From a virus: DNA of 23,207 bases. Of the stretch, positions 20,007 through 23,207 are shown piece by piece. The notes beneath the pieces were generated by a model. It ran no database searches, was not told where the DNA came from, and saw only the letters and a program-made list of their open reading frames with translations. The stretch is taken from IMG/VR virus record IMGVR_UViG_3300032246_000222, positions 1-23,207 of that record; one strand, given 5' to 3'. Made by a program: the position numbers and the translations under genes. The stretch's first letter is position 1. Every line of letters begins with the position of its first letter.

Positions 20007-21263
20007 TTAAGCTGCAACACGGCAAGCGAGTTCAGGATACAAGTTAGCCCAACCATACAGAACGTCTAAACGAGTAGGAATAGAGTCATTGTTAATGGTG
20101 TATTGACGAACTACACGCATTGACAGACCGATTTCCTTATCGCTTGCACGACCAGCAAAGTGAACACCCTCTGGCAACTCAAGATCGGCTACTGCTAGAG
20201 TAAACGCATTGCGATGCATGATGATGTTTTGTGGGGAAACAACGCCTGTGCTATTAAAGAAAGTCACAGCAGCAGTACCTGATGTTGAAGGAATAGATAC
20301 GTTTTGGAACTGACCCGCAGTAATAACAGCAGGAGATACGTTAACAGTTACAGATGAACCTGAAGCCACTGAAACAGCAGAGTTAACAACAAAGTTACGC
20401 AGCTTGTTAGAACCATAAGCTTGACGATTTTGTGGGTTAACTGCAAAAACGCCAGCGATTGTGAATGTATCGCCTTGGTTTAAGTTGATAGTACCAGTAT
20501 TGGCTGCTGTCAAAGTGATGTTAGAGCTAGAAGCCCAACCACTTGTCAAGAAACCAGTAGCTGTTGTAGTAGCAACAGAAGCAGTTACAGTTGTTGTTGA
20601 GAAGTTACCATAAGTATGAGCAACAATGTTTTGATCCATTTTCCAGTTCATACCAGCGGAATCACGACCCATCAAGCCTTTACGATACTGTTCGCCAATA
20701 GCTTCTTGTGGCACAAATAAGCCTTTCAAGCTGTCAACGATAGTAGCGGAAGTAAACGGCTCAACAATACATGATCTACGACCATCACGAGGTGCGCCTT
20801 CAGAATCAAGGTAAGCAGCAGCAGTTAGGTAAGTAATTAAACCTGTTGGAGGTGTACCGGCAGTACCAACAATGTTAGCTGTGTTGTTAGCAGCTTGCAA
20901 TGTGCCATCACGATCAATCTTGTTGGCAATAGCAGCAACAGCAGGCTTCAATACACGATCAGAGAACATATCTAAAGACAATGCCAAATCTTGTGTTGTG
21001 AACTGGGTATCAACGTGAAATTGAGTGCTGAGGGTCACAGGTACAGAAGTCTCATTGAAGTCTTCCACATTAAGGGCCGGTCCTGTAGTTCCAATGAAGC
21101 GTCCAGGTTTTCTTACGTTTACTGTGTTACCAATTTTGCCACCTACAACGGCAAACTGGTCATCATAGTTACGATCTACTTCAGATGTGAATGTTAATTC
21201 GTTTTCTAAGACCATCAACGCTTCGTTAGTGATCTTGGAAATGGTTAGCAAATTATTTGCCAT
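20007..21263 (-). CDS. Major capsid (coat) protein, P22 gp5 type, 418 aa
   Basis: The N-terminal helix NNLLTISKITNEALMVLENEL is followed by DRNYDDQFAVVGGKIGNTVNVRKPGRF (about 30-56) and FTTQDLALSLDMFSDRVLKPA (about 88-108). These are characteristic of P22-type coat proteins with the HK97 fold. An extra beta-rich stretch (about 222-330, Thr/Ser/Asn-rich with VFAVNPQNRQAYG) is where P22 coat carries its inserted (telokin-like) domain. The end IMHRNAFTLAVADLELPEG and DSIPTRLDVLYGWANL is also typical. Length is close to P22 (430 aa). About 30 bases separate it from the scaffold gene, and an AAAGGAAAT site precedes the ATG. It forms the icosahedral shell with scaffold help. Confidence 0.93.
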   Translation of the reverse strand: MANNLLTISKITNEALMVLENELTFTSEVDRNYDDQFAVVGGKIGNTVNVRKPGRFIGTTGPALNVEDFNETSVPVTLSTQFHVDTQFTTQDLALSLDMFSDRVLKPAVAAIANKIDRDGTLQAANNTANIVGTAGTPPTGLITYLTAAAYLDSEGAPRDGRRSCIVEPFTSATIVDSLKGLFVPQEAIGEQYRKGLMGRDSAGMNWKMDQNIVAHTYGNFSTTTVTASVATTTATGFLTSGWASSSNITLTAANTGTINLNQGDTFTIAGVFAVNPQNRQAYGSNKLRNFVVNSAVSVASGSSVTVNVSPAVITAGQFQNVSIPSTSGTAAVTFFNSTGVVSPQNIIMHRNAFTLAVADLELPEGVHFAGRASDKEIGLSMRVVRQYTINNDSIPTRLDVLYGWANLYPELACRVAA

Positions 21264-21293
21264 GATTTATTTCCTTTATTTTAAATTTGGGTA

Positions 21294-22208
21294 TCAGCGT
21301 ATCCGTTTAGCCTGTCTTGCAGCTTTCCATTGAGCGTATGTGCCATGAAATGCGCCATTTCCGTCAATGAGAACGTCAGACGTTCCTTTTCCTGCTGTAA
21401 GGGGCTTAATGGGTGCTGGTGCTTTACTACGAGCAACAGGTTCGCTTTTCTCAACAGGAGCTTCTTTACGCTCAAATTGAACTTCCAATTTCCCTAATTC
21501 TTTGAGTGCTTTGCTTGCAGGCATATCTGCAAACTTGGCAGCGTATTCGTCATTTGATGCTAGGTGATATAGGATTTCAGGGCCTACATCTGATTCTAGT
21601 ATTGCATCTCGTACTTCATCTCGTACTTGAACATTACTAGACGCTACCATATCGTCAAAATCAGGCAAGTTCGCTTTCGCAGCTTCGAGTTTTTGAGTCC
21701 ACGATTTAATAACTTCGTTTCTCTGTTCTTCGACTTTGCGTTGCTGTTCTTGTATATCACGCTGCTCTAAAGCCTTTTCTGCGCTCCATTCAGCTAGTGC
21801 TTCAGCGTATTCAAAAGCATCATTAAACTGCGATGCTTGTGGTTTTTCGCTTACTGGATCAGCTTGTTTGGGTGCAGGGGCTTGTTTAGCCTCAAGTTCT
21901 TGTAAACGTGCTTCTAATGCTTGCTTATCGGCTTCAGCTTGTTTAGCTCGTTTAGTAAGTTCAGAAAAACGCTTTTCAAGTTTGGGATTTTGTTTGGGCT
22001 TGTCTGCTACTTGCGCTTCTTCTTCTGCTTCTGGTTCACTCTCAGTTTGGGCTTCAACTGCTGGCTCTGATTCAGGAGTTTCCTCGACTGTTTCAGCCGC
22101 AACAGGAGCTTCATCACTAGCTAAACCTAATTTTTCAGCATGGAATTCAGCTAAATTATCGCTTGTTACTACGCTTGATGCTGTTCTTACTACTTCTGCT
22201 TCTGACAT
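21294..22208 (-). CDS. Scaffolding protein, P22 gp8 type by position, 304 aa
   Basis: The ATG at 22208 has GGAG six bases upstream. A TTG four codons earlier has no binding site and is rejected. The product is very acidic in residues about 25-65 (many Glu, with EEAQ blocks) and Gln/Ala/Lys-rich and helical in the middle (about 75-190). It ends in a short basic segment (FHGTYAQWKAARQAKRIR). A basic C-terminal helix that docks on coat is the known coat-binding region of P22 scaffold (303 aa), and length and place agree. It should fill the procapsid and leave through coat holes. The antisense frame at 21736-22227 is an artefact of its codon pattern. Confidence 0.85.
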   Translation of the reverse strand: MSEAEVVRTASSVVTSDNLAEFHAEKLGLASDEAPVAAETVEETPESEPAVEAQTESEPEAEEEAQVADKPKQNPKLEKRFSELTKRAKQAEADKQALEARLQELEAKQAPAPKQADPVSEKPQASQFNDAFEYAEALAEWSAEKALEQRDIQEQQRKVEEQRNEVIKSWTQKLEAAKANLPDFDDMVASSNVQVRDEVRDAILESDVGPEILYHLASNDEYAAKFADMPASKALKELGKLEVQFERKEAPVEKSEPVARSKAPAPIKPLTAGKGTSDVLIDGNGAFHGTYAQWKAARQAKRIR

Positions 22209-22228
22209 GGATAACTCCAAGAATTAAC

Positions 22229-22266
22229 CCTGTGAACCCACAGGTAGGCAATACAAATTCATTTGT
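22229..22266 (-). promoter_or_regulatory. Two inverted repeats in the portal-scaffold gap
   Basis: In the 84-base gap between portal stop and scaffold start, two inverted repeats lie close together. CCTGTG-AACC-CACAGG (22229-22244) is a 6-bp stem with a four-base loop. ACAAAT-TC-ATTTGT (22253-22266) is a 6-bp stem with a two-base loop. No T tract follows either on the - strand. The GC-richer one lies just before the scaffold binding site and could be an RNA stability or translation-control hairpin; the other is operator-like. A poor promoter (TTGTAA, 17 bases, TACAAA) could be drawn across the gap but is not convincing. Confidence 0.4.
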
Positions 22267-22292
22267 AACATAAGTGTCTCTTTTTTACAACA

Positions 22293-23207
22293 CTAAATTG
22301 CACGTTCTATAGCTTCTGCTTCGGCAGCTTTTTTTGTAGTTTTATTGATATGAGCCAATACCAAAGCTAATTGCGCCTTTAGTTGCTCAATTTCAATCTT
22401 AGTTTGATTGTTAATAACTGTGTCAGTCTGCTTAGTCGCATCACGCATCTCTGTATCGTGGGCTTTAGTAGTCTGACGCATGAGTTCACGCTTAGTTTCA
22501 GCTTCTTCTTGCATCTGTTTGATGGTTGAATTGTGCTTAATATCAAGCTGGAGCTGCTGAATAACTTGCTGCATTTGCTGCATTTGCTGTTTATTGTTAG
22601 CAAGCTGCATTTGAACTTGTGGTGGGATTGGTGATTTATCGTCAATCTGAGCCATTGGGTTAACGGCAGCCAAACGATCAGCAATAATGTCTGCTCCAGG
22701 GAAATCCATGTTACGGAAGATCAAATCGCCTGCTTGTTGCATCAATGCAGGGTCAACAGAGAGCATTTGCACCATAGAATCGACTGCTTCTTGACGCTTA
22801 GAGTTATAACCAGGGCCTGTTTCCATCACAACGTCATATTCGCCTACAGTTACGTCATTTAGGATTTTGGCTATACCCTGCTCATCTTGCCCTTGTTCGT
22901 TGATTGTGACCATTTCTGGCTTGCCGTCATCGCCAATTATGCGCATAACTCGCTCACGATCATAAATCTTAGGGATTAGATCAAGAATGATGCGACCTGT
23001 ATGACGGATAGAACGAGTCAAATTGTCGTAATAGTGGAAATTGGTCATATCCACTTGAGCTTGCTGACCTTGCAACGCTTTGCCTGACATATTGCCCTGT
23101 GGCAATTGGCTAGGGTCAAAAATACCTACAACAGCTTGTAAATCGCCATTTAAGCCTTGTAATGCAGTAACAATGCCTGATGGTGGTGGCTCTGGCTGTA
23201 ATCTTTG
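22293..23207 (-). CDS. Portal protein, P22 gp1 type, C-terminal part
   Basis: The frame is open to the window edge, giving 304 residues; the start lies outside. A TTG at 23105 is only an internal codon. The upstream part (about 30-120 of the visible sequence; SGKALQGQQAQVD, TNFHYYDNLTRSIRHTGRI, LDLIPKIYDRERVMRIIG) is the conserved P22-like portal core. VGEYDVVMETGPGYNSKRQEAVDSMVQ follows. The last about 105 residues are a long helix rich in Gln and Glu (QMQLANNKQQMQQMQQVIQQ and on), like the helical barrel that extends into the P22 head. It forms the 12-subunit DNA channel. Stop TAG is followed by the gap before scaffold. Confidence 0.9.
   Translation of the reverse strand, partial: QRLQPEPPPSGIVTALQGLNGDLQAVVGIFDPSQLPQGNMSGKALQGQQAQVDMTNFHYYDNLTRSIRHTGRIILDLIPKIYDRERVMRIIGDDGKPEMVTINEQGQDEQGIAKILNDVTVGEYDVVMETGPGYNSKRQEAVDSMVQMLSVDPALMQQAGDLIFRNMDFPGADIIADRLAAVNPMAQIDDKSPIPPQVQMQLANNKQQMQQMQQVIQQLQLDIKHNSTIKQMQEEAETKRELMRQTTKAHDTEMRDATKQTDTVINNQTKIEIEQLKAQLALVLAHINKTTKKAAEAEAIERAI

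Noticed and set aside
21736-22227. Open frame of 163 codons on the + strand, Ser/Ala/Cys-rich
   Set aside because: It is antisense to the well-supported scaffold gene, has low-complexity composition forced by scaffold codons, and no neighbour or binding site supports it.
22229-22244. Hairpin as an intrinsic terminator between portal and scaffold
   Set aside because: No T run follows on the transcribed strand and the stem is only six pairs.
1-23207. tRNA genes, CRISPR arrays, insertion sequences or integrase/attachment sites
   Set aside because: None was seen by reading both strands; the 490-545 structure is not a cloverleaf with tRNA features, and no direct-repeat array or transposase was found.

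Overview
This window is a piece of a tailed double-stranded DNA phage (or prophage) genome. The late half has the head, tail and DNA-ejection module of a short-tailed, P22-like podovirus. The DNA is moderately AT-rich, gene packing is very tight (stop/start overlaps of 1-20 bases, TAATG and ATGA junctions), and ribosome binding sites are of the AAAGGA/GGAG type. These features fit a phage of a Gram-negative proteobacterium. The host cannot be named from this sequence. A Gram-negative host is supported by the Rz/Rz1 spanin pair, two lipobox lipoproteins and an FNR-type operator.

Layout. Positions 1-2370 are transcribed on the + strand. They hold the end of a PD-(D/E)XK exonuclease-like gene, a long structured hairpin with a T tract, a candidate promoter containing a perfect FNR/Anr-type palindrome, and a chain of small accessory genes: a 56-aa protein, a 26-aa membrane peptide, a lipoprotein, three unknown small proteins and a putative small nuclease. 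Positions 2367-23207 are all on the - strand and are read from right to left. The two transcription units converge and their stop codons overlap by four bases.

The - strand late operon, in order of transcription: portal (partial, with a C-terminal helical barrel), scaffold, P22-type coat protein, a small beta-rich virion protein, an intrinsic terminator, a DxD glycosyltransferase, three small beta-rich or fibre-related proteins, a 745-aa tail fibre, an 89-aa phage protein, a second fibre of 287 aa, a fibre-associated 133-aa protein, a 98-aa phage protein, a gp4-like head-tail adaptor, a gp10-like DNA-stabilisation/tail-hub protein with a large insertion, a 78-aa protein, a cupin-like protein, three ejection (internal virion) proteins resembling P22 gp7, gp20 and gp16 by position and character, a short collar fibre, then the lysis cassette (small membrane proteins including holin candidates, Rz with embedded Rz1, GH108 endolysin) and a last small hydrophilic gene.

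How the genes work together: portal, scaffold and coat build the procapsid. The gp4- and gp10-like proteins close the head and form the tail hub. Fibres and the collar protein bind the host. The three ejection proteins enter the cell ahead of DNA. Holin, endolysin and spanins release progeny. Compared with P22 itself, a block of about 7 kb of fibres, small beta proteins and a glycosyltransferase sits between coat and gp4. The most unusual features are: beta-modules nested inside the gp10-like protein with a related one in its gp4-like neighbour; a perfectly repeated 20-residue fibre segment encoded with almost entirely different codons; a shared N-terminal anchor in two adjacent fibre genes; a duplicated octapeptide motif in the gp16-like ejection protein; and a consensus FNR box placed like a class II activator site before the accessory genes.
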